Source: CAMBDS01 sp964355675 (GTDB lineage: Bacteria > Electryoneota > AABM5-125-24 > Hatepunaeales > Hatepunaeaceae). Taken from it: 64,000 nt of DNA. Where the stretch lies: contig CAYHEC010000016.1 in NCBI GenBank assembly GCA_964355675.1, forward strand, positions 18,722 to 82,721, written 5' to 3'. The translations under genes were made by a program, and so were the position numbers. How positions within the stretch are numbered: the stretch's first letter is position 1; the number at the start of each line of letters is the position of its first letter. The notes under the pieces are model-generated. The model was not told the origin of the DNA. It worked only from the letters and a program-made list of their open reading frames with translations, and ran no database searches. Positions 26,618 to 34,958 of this stretch are shown one piece after another.

Positions 26618-27766
26618 ATGAAAATCAAGAATTTCTTCCGCACTGGCATCGTCGTCGTGTTCAGCGTCCTCTGCTTCGCCGACACATCAAATGCTGATCT
26701 CCGTTTCCCCTTTGGGTTCAACAACGGTGGTTGGAGATGCGATAACCCGCAACCTGGCGGTACGATTGGAGTCTATGGGAACGTCCAGTACTTTGCACAG
26801 GGAGAATCAGGCGACTTCTACGTTCGATTCGTACTTTCCAGCAATGACAGGGTTGATGAAGCGGATATCAGGTTGGGCGATGATGTACGCGTTAGAAGCA
26901 TCTCTGGTGGTCTAATCGGTGGAACTGGCTGGGTCAATCGGATCATTCCTAGGGGTACCAGAGCCGGACGATACTACATTCTGGTCGTCGCAGACTGTAA
27001 CCGCAACGTCGCTGAAAACAATGAGGGGAACAATGTCTATCCCTGTGCACAGCGAATCACGATCACGGTTCCAAATCTGCGAGTTGGGAGTGGATGGCTT
27101 GAGATTGACCCTTCACTCAATCCAGACAGAGTCGCGGCAGGCGGCCGAACTACCCTAACGTGGCGTCTCAAGAACGACGGTAATGGAACAGCAGGGCAGT
27201 TCATGGTAAACTACTCTCTATCGAACAACACGCGACCAGGTAACACTTCGTTGTGGACAGAGGTCGTCAATAGATCCCAACCCGGAACCGAGAGAAGGCA
27301 AATTCAACTCCAAATTCCCAACGATGTTGCGCCAGGTAATTACTACGTTGTGATCTTTGTAGACATAGGAGATAGAGTTTGTGAGTCGAACGAGAATGAC
27401 AATACGTCTGCCGTCAGGATTACGGTAACCAGGCGAACCCCTCCGCGATCTCCCGGTGAAGAGCAGCCTAATGATGTGGCTGAAAACGGTGTGGCGGCTC
27501 CAGCAACGCCCTCTCTAAGTGATTGCTACCCCAACCCATTCAACAGCACGACTCACTTCCAGTTCGATATGCCTCAGGCTGGAAATGCACTGGTGAGCGT
27601 CTTTGGAATGGACGGACGCGAGGTAACAAGATTGGTCAATAGCTTCGAGGAAGCTGGTCGTCATGAAGTAGCTTGGAACGCGACAGGCGTAGCCAGTGGA
27701 GTATATCTGATCCGCTTCCATTCGGGAAGCACAACTCTCATGACTCGAGCGATGCTGTTACGTTAA
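26618..27766 (+). CDS. secreted CARDB-domain protein with T9SS sorting domain
   Basis: 382 residues; GAAAGGATCG precedes the ATG. Residues 1-26 are a signal peptide (ending SNADLRF). Two CARDB modules follow (about 45-150, with IIPRGTRAGRYYILVVADCN, and about 155-275, with IPNDVAPGNYYVVIFVDIGD). A Pro-rich linker (PPRSPGEEQP) leads to the T9SS type-A sorting domain (DCYPNPFNSTTHFQFDMPQA ... MTRAMLLR). CARDB modules mediate adhesion in secreted proteins. It has its own sigma-54 promoter and activator sites, making it the clearest member of the inferred regulon. Its sorting domain is very close to that of the gene at 23642, so the two share recent ancestry at the 3' end. Confidence 0.88.
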   Translation: MKIKNFFRTGIVVVFSVLCFADTSNADLRFPFGFNNGGWRCDNPQPGGTIGVYGNVQYFAQGESGDFYVRFVLSSNDRVDEADIRLGDDVRVRSISGGLIGGTGWVNRIIPRGTRAGRYYILVVADCNRNVAENNEGNNVYPCAQRITITVPNLRVGSGWLEIDPSLNPDRVAAGGRTTLTWRLKNDGNGTAGQFMVNYSLSNNTRPGNTSLWTEVVNRSQPGTERRQIQLQIPNDVAPGNYYVVIFVDIGDRVCESNENDNTSAVRITVTRRTPPRSPGEEQPNDVAENGVAAPATPSLSDCYPNPFNSTTHFQFDMPQAGNALVSVFGMDGREVTRLVNSFEEAGRHEVAWNATGVASGVYLIRFHSGSTTLMTRAMLLR

Positions 27767-27787
27767 TCATGGTCTTAAGGTCAGCAA

Positions 27788-27819
27788 GAGGAGCCGGGTT
27801 TATTGAAACCTGGCTCCTC
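27788..27819 (+). terminator. long perfect hairpin after the CARDB gene
   Basis: Stem GAGGAGCCGGGTTT / AAACCTGGCTCCTC with a short loop (27788-27819), 22 bases after the stop. It has no T run, so it may stabilise the 3' end or attenuate transcription into the VWA gene. Confidence 0.55.
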
Positions 27820-27876
27820 ATACCTTCATACCATTTCAATAGATTTAAAATCAATAACGAAAAAACGAGGTTACTT

Positions 27877-29421
27877 ATGCAAACTCGAATCATGCTCTCA
27901 ATTACGATGTTGACACTGATCAGCGTGGCGCCACTCGCCAAAGCGGGTCTCAAATCTCCACTGATCAGCCTCGACTACCCAAAAGTCCTTTCAGGTAAAC
28001 CGACCAGCGTCTATCTCCTTGCTCAGTTCGAGGCCGAGGAGTTGGTCGTAGCGAACGAACCGCTCCGCAAACGGCTGAACTTGTCGATGGTATTGGATCG
28101 CTCAGGCTCCATGGCGGACAAAGGCAAGCTCGAGTATTCCAAGGAAGCCGCGAAGATCCTGGTGGACAAGCTCGCCAGTACCGATCACCTGGCAATTGTT
28201 GAGTATGACGACGTCGTTACTGTTATGTACCCTTCGGCTCCAGTTGAAGCTCCTGACTTGATCAAACGTCTGATTGACGGATTGAAGCCTCGCAATAACA
28301 CAAACCTGACCGGTGGAATGATGAAAGGTGTCGATGAGGTAAAGAAAGGTATCAACGGTGATTACATCCATAGGGTGATCCTGATGTCGGATGGATTGGC
28401 CAATCAGGGGATCGTCAATCCCGTTGAGATTCGGAATCTGGTCAGAGAGACTAAGGCGCAAAACATCCGGATAAGTACGATGGGGTTAGGGTCTGATTTT
28501 AACGAAGACTTGATGAAGATGATCGCCGAAAACAGCGGCGGCAACTACTACTTCATCGAAAATCCGGAACAGATGCGGCGGATATATGAAAGAGAGTTGG
28601 ATATTCTCTTCAAACTAGTAGCAAATAAGATTGTCTGCCGGTTTGTTCCTTCAAATATAGTTACTAAGGTCGAGATATTCGGGTACCTATCGGAGACGCA
28701 AAACGGTGCGAAATTAATCCAAATGGAGGACTTTTACGCCGGTGAGACACGGTCACTGCTTATTCGGCTCGACTTGAACAGATCGACAGACGGGGATGTC
28801 CTCTTGGGTGAGTTCAAGTTTGATTATTTCGACTTACTCGCAAACGACGAAAGGAAATTTGCAATACCGGTCAAGGCTGAAGCAGTTGATGATACGACCG
28901 TGGTTGTGAAGAACCAAAACAAGAATGTGGTCATCGAGGCGGCATTGTTTGAAGCTGATAAACAGCATGAAAGCTATGTGCGTCAATTTGAAGCTGGGCA
29001 ACATGACCTTGCCGCACAGAATGTGCAGATCCTGAACAGCAAGCTCTTGGTAGCCAATGCCGGTGTGAACGATGTTCGACTATCGAAGAAGATCGAGCAA
29101 TTGGGACTTGAAGCGGAAGAGTTTGATCGTGCTTCCAAGGATCAGACATTCGAACGCTCTATGATTAAAAAACGCAAAGAGTCATCCTACAAATCGCAAC
29201 GGGGTACTCGTGGTTCGTATATGATGCAGGAAAAGGACAAGGGCTTTGAGGTCGAGCAACTGCAGCGAGTGCTCAAGGATCAAGGGTTCTACAAAGGCAC
29301 GATCGATGGCAATTTCAGTCCAGACATGACAGAAGCTATCAAAGCTTTCCAGCGCAGTAAGAACATGGATCCCGATGGGATCGCTGGCCCATTGACACTG
29401 AAAGCGTTAGGGTTGTATTAA
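27877..29421 (+). CDS. secreted VWA-domain protein with C-terminal peptidoglycan-binding domain
   Basis: 514 residues. I choose the ATG at 27877 because the signal peptide (MQTRIMLSITMLTLISVAPL) starts there, although the frame is open further upstream. Residues about 65-250 are a von Willebrand factor A domain with the metal-ion site DRSGS (Asp74-Ser78), the NLTGG threonine and LMSDG. Residues about 445-514 are a PG_binding_1 domain (VEQLQRVLKDQGFYKGTIDG, then KAFQRSKNMDPDGIAGPLT). The two together suggest an envelope protein tethered to peptidoglycan that binds a partner through a metal-dependent VWA surface. It has no T9SS sorting domain. It lies 110 bp after the CARDB gene and could be co-transcribed from its sigma-54 promoter past the hairpin at 27788. 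Confidence 0.88.
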   Translation: MQTRIMLSITMLTLISVAPLAKAGLKSPLISLDYPKVLSGKPTSVYLLAQFEAEELVVANEPLRKRLNLSMVLDRSGSMADKGKLEYSKEAAKILVDKLASTDHLAIVEYDDVVTVMYPSAPVEAPDLIKRLIDGLKPRNNTNLTGGMMKGVDEVKKGINGDYIHRVILMSDGLANQGIVNPVEIRNLVRETKAQNIRISTMGLGSDFNEDLMKMIAENSGGNYYFIENPEQMRRIYERELDILFKLVANKIVCRFVPSNIVTKVEIFGYLSETQNGAKLIQMEDFYAGETRSLLIRLDLNRSTDGDVLLGEFKFDYFDLLANDERKFAIPVKAEAVDDTTVVVKNQNKNVVIEAALFEADKQHESYVRQFEAGQHDLAAQNVQILNSKLLVANAGVNDVRLSKKIEQLGLEAEEFDRASKDQTFERSMIKKRKESSYKSQRGTRGSYMMQEKDKGFEVEQLQRVLKDQGFYKGTIDGNFSPDMTEAIKAFQRSKNMDPDGIAGPLTLKALGLY

Positions 29422-29560
29422 CATCGGGAACAAGGAGAGCTTGCCTGATGTTTTACTCTCCCTGAACCAAATTTGTGGTCACGCAGTTGGTGCTTGCTAA
29501 TGGAGATTGTTACTATAGCTTTACCGGAGTGGATATATAAACTTACAATTGGAGGTTGTT

Positions 29561-30265
29561 ATGAACATCGAAACAACTATCAAGAGTTCGGATTGGTGGC
29601 GCCAAGCCCAAGCTATGCAAGACAGGCACTATCATTCTTTGCCCGGCGTCATGCTCGCAGATCACCTCGAGCAAACCATGAGGAACTTGACGTCGATTCT
29701 ATCGATCAATAACTCACTTCCTTTTGTGGTGCAACTGCAATCCGCTATGATCTCTGCTGGCTTGACGCTGAAATGGGCACTCCAAATACTTGCGCCCGTT
29801 GCCCTTCTGCACGACATTGGTAAAACTAAGGAGGAAAAACGTGTTGAGGGAAAGCACTTCCTTACTGGCAAGATTGTCAAGATGCGCCACGCCGGGATAG
29901 GGGTGATTGCGGCTCAAGAAATTCTTCCAAGCATGTTCGATGGACGAGAGGTCATTCTCGCCCTGATTGAAGAGCATGATACTCCATATTTATGGTTCAT
30001 CCAACATCAAAAGAATGGGCAGATTCCAAGTGCGAAGTCTTGGGCGCGGCTCGACCGAAAAATCGATTCCCGCGCTGACGGAACTGGTTTGATCTTGCTT
30101 TGTCTATTCAAGCTGGCTGATATTGATGGCCATGAGAACGTTGACGATGTTCTGTGGTTTATTGAACAAGCGAACGGTAACTACCTTCGTGGAAAAGGAA
30201 AGTGGCTGTCTGTGCCGGATCAAGAAGCTATTCGGAGTCTCGTTATGTCGCTCGAAGGAGAATAA
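29561..30265 (+). CDS. HD-domain phosphohydrolase
   Basis: 234 residues; the ATG at 29561 has a good GGAGG seven bases upstream, better than the in-frame codon at 29549. The HD motif is in VALLHDIGKTKEEKRVEGKH, with the upstream histidine in GVMLADHLEQ and further metal-ligand candidates in MRHAGIG and EEHDTP. This is the classic pattern of HD/HDc metal-dependent phosphohydrolases (nucleotide or cyclic-nucleotide hydrolysis, or tRNA/phosphoester processing). The next gene encodes a calcineurin-like phosphoesterase in the same direction, 117 bp downstream, hinting at a phosphoester-related unit. Substrate unknown. Confidence 0.85.
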   Translation: MNIETTIKSSDWWRQAQAMQDRHYHSLPGVMLADHLEQTMRNLTSILSINNSLPFVVQLQSAMISAGLTLKWALQILAPVALLHDIGKTKEEKRVEGKHFLTGKIVKMRHAGIGVIAAQEILPSMFDGREVILALIEEHDTPYLWFIQHQKNGQIPSAKSWARLDRKIDSRADGTGLILLCLFKLADIDGHENVDDVLWFIEQANGNYLRGKGKWLSVPDQEAIRSLVMSLEGE

Positions 30266-30382
30266 TTAAACGAGAAATTCAACTGAAAATCTACTTTTTG
30301 TAAGAGGTTGGATTTGGTAATGACGATTTTGCCACGCCGACCCTCTATTATGATTTGATTACTAACTGAAGGGGAGACAAGT

Positions 30383-31180
30383 ATGAAACTCGTCTGGCTC
30401 ACAGACATCCATCTGAACTTTGCGCAGGAGCACGTCTGGCGACAGCTTTTCAGCGTTATTCGCATGTCTTCGCCAGACGCTATCATGATAAGTGGCGACA
30501 TCGGTGAGGCTCCTTCAATCTCGACTTATCTACGCGAAATCACCGGTGACTCGAGCTACCCGATCTATTTCGTTCTTGGAAATCACGACTACTATCGCGG
30601 ATCGATTTCTAAAGTCCGAACCGAAGTCTCAGAATTATGTCAGAGCACGCCGAACCTCGTCTGGCTCTCAAATTCGGAAATCGTTGAATTGGCACCGGGG
30701 ATCGGTTTGCTCGGGCATGACTCTTGGGCGGATGGGAGGTTTGGGAACTATAAGGACTCTGATGTTGAACTGAACGACTACCTAATGATTGATGACCTTG
30801 CCAATCGATCCAAAACCGAGAGACTTAAGGTTATGCAGCGACTTGCGGGTGAGGCGGCGAAACATATCTCAAGGTTGTTGAAAGACACGAGAAGCAGATA
30901 CAAAGAGCTGATCATTCTGACTCATGTTCCGCCTTTTCGCGAGAGCTGTTGGCACGAAGGCAGGATTTCGGACGACAACTGGCTTCCACATTTCTCGTGT
31001 CGGATTATGGGAGATGTCTTGAAAAAATTTGCTGATGCAAACCCGCGGACACAGATGGCAGTCTATTGTGGTCACACACATAGTTCGGGAACCGCCGTTA
31101 TCCTACCAAACCTAATCATTTATACAGGTGATGCAGATTATGGGCGGCCGAAGGTTCAACGGATAATCAAAATTGGATGA
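30383..31180 (+). CDS. calcineurin-like metallophosphoesterase
   Basis: 265 residues, preceded by GAAGGGGAG eight bases before the ATG. All five metallophosphoesterase motifs are visible: WLTDIHLN (DxH), GDIGE (GDxxx), LGNHDYY (GNHD), LTHVPP (xxH) and CGHTHSSG (GHxH). The family hydrolyses phosphomono- or diesters using a dinuclear metal centre in the cytoplasm. No signal peptide. It follows the HD hydrolase and is followed by the glycosidase-FGE fusion gene after 34 bp, so the three may form an operon. Confidence 0.9.
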   Translation: MKLVWLTDIHLNFAQEHVWRQLFSVIRMSSPDAIMISGDIGEAPSISTYLREITGDSSYPIYFVLGNHDYYRGSISKVRTEVSELCQSTPNLVWLSNSEIVELAPGIGLLGHDSWADGRFGNYKDSDVELNDYLMIDDLANRSKTERLKVMQRLAGEAAKHISRLLKDTRSRYKELIILTHVPPFRESCWHEGRISDDNWLPHFSCRIMGDVLKKFADANPRTQMAVYCGHTHSSGTAVILPNLIIYTGDADYGRPKVQRIIKIG

Positions 31181-31214
31181 AACCCGAGTTATATTCAAAC
31201 ATCAAAGGTGCTCT

Positions 31215-32900
31215 ATGAGACACGTGTTCCCTGCAATTGCATGCTTGTTAATGGCTTCCGCCATATATAGTGCTGAAGCATGGCGGGAGCTGGAGCCTGG
31301 CCTTGAGCTGGGTTCCTTTAAAATTGAGAGCGCTTCAGTCGCGGGCGACTCGACCGTGACCGTCGTTCGAGCTGATCCGCAGCGATGGGATATGAAGCTC
31401 CTCTGCGCCAGCCAAGAGGATAATCCACCTGGGCATACACCCTTAAAGTGGTGCGAGAAATACAATCTCGTTGCAGCGATTAATGCCGGTATGTTTGACA
31501 AGGACTTTAAGACCCACACCGGATTCCTGCAGACAGGATCGCACATCAATAATTCGACTTCAAATCACTACCTCTCTGCGGCAGCATTCGGACCAAAGAA
31601 GGCCGGACTGGCGCAATTTCGCATATTTGACCTTGAGCATATGCGTTTGGATCAACTCAAGCAGGACTACCAGTATGTCGTGCAAAACCTAAGGCTCATC
31701 AAGAGACCAGGAGAGAACGTTTGGTTAAATTCGGATCAGGAAAAGAAATGGAGCGAGGCTGCATTGGGTGAAGACTCAAAAGGGCGAGCACTGTTGATCT
31801 TCTGCCGTTCACCTTATCCGATGGTAGAGTTCAACCGCATTCTGCTGTCTCTGCCACTAGACTTGGTCTGCGCGCAGCATCTTGAAGGTGGGCAGGCAGC
31901 CGAGCTCAGCGTAAACCTACCCGAGTTCCAACTGAGATGTGTCGGTAGTTATGAAACGACTTACAGTCCAAATGATTGGAGCCAGAAGGAATGGGTATTA
32001 CCGAATGTGATAGGCATTTCAAGGAAAGAGACCAAAGGGAATACATCAGCGAATGATCCCGATGAATCAGATACGACTAGAGCGTTTGCCGCTCCCGCCC
32101 AACTTGTCCTAGGAGCTGAACGAGATTTTCCATTAGGGCAAACCGGATTATCCATCCGGATGTGTTGGATTCCGTCAGGTGAGTCAACTATTGTTGAAGA
32201 CCAAGACAGTTCAAATCGCTCGTATGAGGCATTGCCAGAAAGAAAGATCAAGATTGAACATGGATTTTGGATGAGTAAATTTGAGTTGACGCAAGCGCAG
32301 TGGATTGCAGTCTGTGGCAAACGAGTGCTGGGTAGTCGCAATCTTGATTCTAAGCTGGATCAATATCCAATATGGGGCGTGTCCGAAGTAGAAGTCCGAT
32401 CATTCATTGAGCGCCTCTGGAAATCCATAGATAGTCTAAATAAATCAGGGACTGACGAGCAGGGAATAAAGTTTAGGCTACCTGATGAAGCCGAATGGGA
32501 ATATGCTTGTCGTGCTGGAACCACGACACGTTACTACTGGGGGGGAGGAGAATTTCTCGAGCAGGCAGGAAATTGCAGTGATTGCCGTATGTCTGCTTGC
32601 TCAAATAACCTTACAGATGATGACCTCCATAACCGGTGGGGATTACACGATATAGGCTATGGAATATTCGAATGGTGTTTTTCAATCGAAGGCGTTGATT
32701 ATTCTTCAAACGTGCGAGTTTCTTCTGAAAAGATTGGGAACGGGGACATGATTCTACGTGGCGGCACATCATTAATGGAGACTGAAGATCCGCTATGCGA
32801 ATCCGCAGCCCGATTCCATGCTGGCAAGACCGACTCTTGGAACACGGTGGTGATCAAGGAGTGCGGGATACGATTAGTTGCAGAAATGAGTGGAGACTGA
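31215..32900 (+). CDS. secreted phosphodiester glycosidase (NAGPA-like) fused to an FGE-sulfatase/SUMF1-like domain
   Basis: 561 residues from the ATG at 31215 (AAAGGTG upstream; signal peptide MRHVFPAIACLLMASAIYSA). The frame is open further upstream but there overlaps the previous gene. Residues about 25-290 match NAGPA/phosphodiester glycosidase proteins: LELGSFKIESASVAGDSTVT, NLVAAINAGMF, GFLQTG, GRALLIFCRSPYPMVEFNRI, and LDLVCAQHLEGGQAAELSVN. Residues about 300-561 match formylglycine-generating-enzyme-like domains: MCWIPSGES, FRLPDEAEWEYACRAGTTTR, GLHDIGYGIFEWC, ILRGGTS and CGIRLV. Each half has a stand-alone paralogue in this window (39214-40077 and 51823-52788). The fused form is unusual. 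Inferred role: envelope glycan processing. The FGE-like half lacks several of the usual W/S positions, so it may be a binding rather than catalytic domain. Confidence 0.85.
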   Translation: MRHVFPAIACLLMASAIYSAEAWRELEPGLELGSFKIESASVAGDSTVTVVRADPQRWDMKLLCASQEDNPPGHTPLKWCEKYNLVAAINAGMFDKDFKTHTGFLQTGSHINNSTSNHYLSAAAFGPKKAGLAQFRIFDLEHMRLDQLKQDYQYVVQNLRLIKRPGENVWLNSDQEKKWSEAALGEDSKGRALLIFCRSPYPMVEFNRILLSLPLDLVCAQHLEGGQAAELSVNLPEFQLRCVGSYETTYSPNDWSQKEWVLPNVIGISRKETKGNTSANDPDESDTTRAFAAPAQLVLGAERDFPLGQTGLSIRMCWIPSGESTIVEDQDSSNRSYEALPERKIKIEHGFWMSKFELTQAQWIAVCGKRVLGSRNLDSKLDQYPIWGVSEVEVRSFIERLWKSIDSLNKSGTDEQGIKFRLPDEAEWEYACRAGTTTRYYWGGGEFLEQAGNCSDCRMSACSNNLTDDDLHNRWGLHDIGYGIFEWCFSIEGVDYSSNVRVSSEKIGNGDMILRGGTSLMETEDPLCESAARFHAGKTDSWNTVVIKECGIRLVAEMSGD

Positions 32901-33050
32901 ATTGCTCTGAATAACGTTGAATATCATTGAGGGACTCGCCTATTAGAAGTTCGGGATGACTTGACTGATCGAATTCGTCCGACGGCTGAGCTACAGGCGC
33001 TCTGGATAAGATTCGAATCGAATTCGCAAACAATTGACTCTTAGGCCTAA

Positions 33051-33899
33051 ATGAACGATAAATTGTCACGGGTCATCGAATCACGGTGGATTGCCATATT
33101 GATAGCAATCCTTCCGCCGGTTACGATTCAAGTCGTTAATGCGGTTATGCCTGAGTCGTTCCGTTGGTATGACCCGCGGGCAGCTTATGATGCGACAGTG
33201 AATACGACTGTTCTTTCGGTATTCTGCTCAATAATCATGCATCAGGTCTTCAAGCTAAAAAGGCTTCAGTATTTTGTATGTTCACTTCAGCTTTGCTTCA
33301 TCTCTGCAATGGCCTTCCTGTGTGAGAGTTCATGCGGCGAGAACAGCACCCTGAACTTCATTCTGCTTCGGGGCGGGTTCGTTAGTGGAATTGCTTTACT
33401 CCTCTTCCTCATCTATTCAATGCGCATTGCAGGCTGGAAGAGATCAGCGCCTCGCTCGGTTGGAACATTTCTATTTGCGTCCCTGATTGGGTGGGCAATG
33501 GTCGCAATCGTCATCTGCCCAGCAAGAGCGACTCAGCTGTATGAACCGATTTATTCATTGAATCAACGCACTGTCATGAGAGTTGGGTTTAGTTACTGTA
33601 AATACTGTAATTGGTATGGCGGTGGGCCTGGCGGCTACGGTCGAGGTTGGTGCGTGGAGCAAAATCGGTTGAAGCAAGTGATGTTCAACAAACGTATTCT
33701 CGTTGAAGAAATTTTTCGTTATAATGACCCCGCATATTTCGGCACCGCATTTGAGGTTATCGTCGAGGAAAACTTTGAAGACGGCGAACAGCTCATATCG
33801 AAATACCTTATAGATCAGCGTAGTTATTGGGATGGAAGTTTGAGCGAATATGCTAAGGGGTACCTGAATAAAGTGAAATCAAAGAAGGCAATTGAATAA
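33051..33899 (+). CDS. hypothetical multi-span membrane protein with Cys/Gly-rich loop
   Basis: 282 residues. Four likely membrane helices: 13-31 (WIAILIAILPPVTIQVVNAV), 55-66 (weak), 82-130 region (two), and 138-160 (FLFASLIGWAMVAIVICPAR). The soluble C-terminal part begins with SYCKYCNWYGGGPGGYGRGW, a CxxC motif and glycine-rich stretch that could bind a metal, followed by an acidic helical tail. No ribosome binding site is clear before the ATG (TTAGGCCTAA). I do not recognise the family. It sits between the glycosidase-FGE fusion and the RtcB-like gene. Confidence 0.65.
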   Translation: MNDKLSRVIESRWIAILIAILPPVTIQVVNAVMPESFRWYDPRAAYDATVNTTVLSVFCSIIMHQVFKLKRLQYFVCSLQLCFISAMAFLCESSCGENSTLNFILLRGGFVSGIALLLFLIYSMRIAGWKRSAPRSVGTFLFASLIGWAMVAIVICPARATQLYEPIYSLNQRTVMRVGFSYCKYCNWYGGGPGGYGRGWCVEQNRLKQVMFNKRILVEEIFRYNDPAYFGTAFEVIVEENFEDGEQLISKYLIDQRSYWDGSLSEYAKGYLNKVKSKKAIE

Positions 33900-33962
33900 C
33901 CATCTCTACATTTTCTAACCAATCGTTTCTTTCCGTCGAAGGCAAATCAACGGTCAATAGTT

Positions 33963-34928
33963 TTGTTCATTCCAACAACAGAAAGTAACCAAGTGGACGC
34001 TCCGAAGATCACGAACCTAACGGCCGAACCAATCGGGAAACTCAATTCATGGTTGCCTCATGACCTTGAGGCAGAAAAGGTTGTGTTTCTACCCGATGCT
34101 TGCCCTGGAAAGTCACCGCTCCCGACCGGAACGGCAGTACTGACTCATCAAGCAGATTGGCGTAGGTTTGCCATTAGTGATTGTGGGTGCGGAATGCGTC
34201 TGGTGAGTAGTCGGCTAAAACCTGAAGAGCTCAGTTCCGAAGCATGGGAGGCGGTAGCGAGCGAGCTACGGCGGAATAAGGATGTGCTCGGGGACTTAGG
34301 CGGCGGAAACCATTTCCTTGACGCACTCGCCCCGTACTCAGGGCAGCACCTCCATTTTCTGATTCACACCGGATCACGAAACGAATCCGGTCATGTTGAT
34401 GCGTATGTTGCGTCGCCAAAGCAATTCGACATTGAATTCAATCGAGTAGTCGCCTGGGCGGAATCGAATCGTGCGGCAGTTCATCATCTCCTTGAAAGCG
34501 TTTTTGGACCCCTTGAATTGATCCTTGACTTACCGCATAACACTTTTGAGTTGCTACCGGAAGGGGGAGCGATTATTCGTAAAGGGGCAGTACGCGTTGC
34601 GCCGAGTGAATTGAGCGTCATCCCCTCGAATATGTCAGGAGATGTAGCTTTGGTTCGAGCGACAGAACGCGTAAATGAGATACTATGCTCGCTAAGTCAT
34701 GGAACAGGTCGCGCGATGTCCAGGGCAGAATGTAAGCCGCTTGCGGAGTCTTACGACTTCGCTTCTCTGCGAAGCCGAGTGATGATACCATCATGCGTAC
34801 AAGACGCTTCGCTTCGTACGGAAGGGCCATTCGCGTATCGAGGGCTCGACGAATGTCTTCGACTTATGGAAGGGTATGTCGAGGAAATTGAACGGTTTGA
34901 AGTAATTGGCTACATGGGACATCTATAA
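33963..34928 (+). CDS. short RtcB-like RNA ligase homologue
   Basis: 321 residues. No ATG is available, so initiation is probably TTG at 33963 (or GTG about 10 codons later); neither has a strong ribosome binding site. The RtcB signature motifs are present in order: SDCGCGMRL, DLGGGNHFLD (metal/GMP site), LIHTGSRNESGH, LDLPHNTFEL, IIRKGAVR, VIPSNMSG and SLSHGTGRAMSR, where the His matches the guanylylated histidine. Canonical RtcB proteins are about 400-480 residues, so this is a compact variant as found in RtcB2/RtcB-like stand-alone genes used for RNA repair after damage or nuclease attack. No archease gene is nearby. It is followed by the LRR gene with 30 bp spacing. Confidence 0.85.
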   Translation: MFIPTTESNQVDAPKITNLTAEPIGKLNSWLPHDLEAEKVVFLPDACPGKSPLPTGTAVLTHQADWRRFAISDCGCGMRLVSSRLKPEELSSEAWEAVASELRRNKDVLGDLGGGNHFLDALAPYSGQHLHFLIHTGSRNESGHVDAYVASPKQFDIEFNRVVAWAESNRAAVHHLLESVFGPLELILDLPHNTFELLPEGGAIIRKGAVRVAPSELSVIPSNMSGDVALVRATERVNEILCSLSHGTGRAMSRAECKPLAESYDFASLRSRVMIPSCVQDASLRTEGPFAYRGLDECLRLMEGYVEEIERFEVIGYMGHL

Positions 34929-34958
34929 TGTTTAGCCAAATTCAGATAGGGAGGTTAG

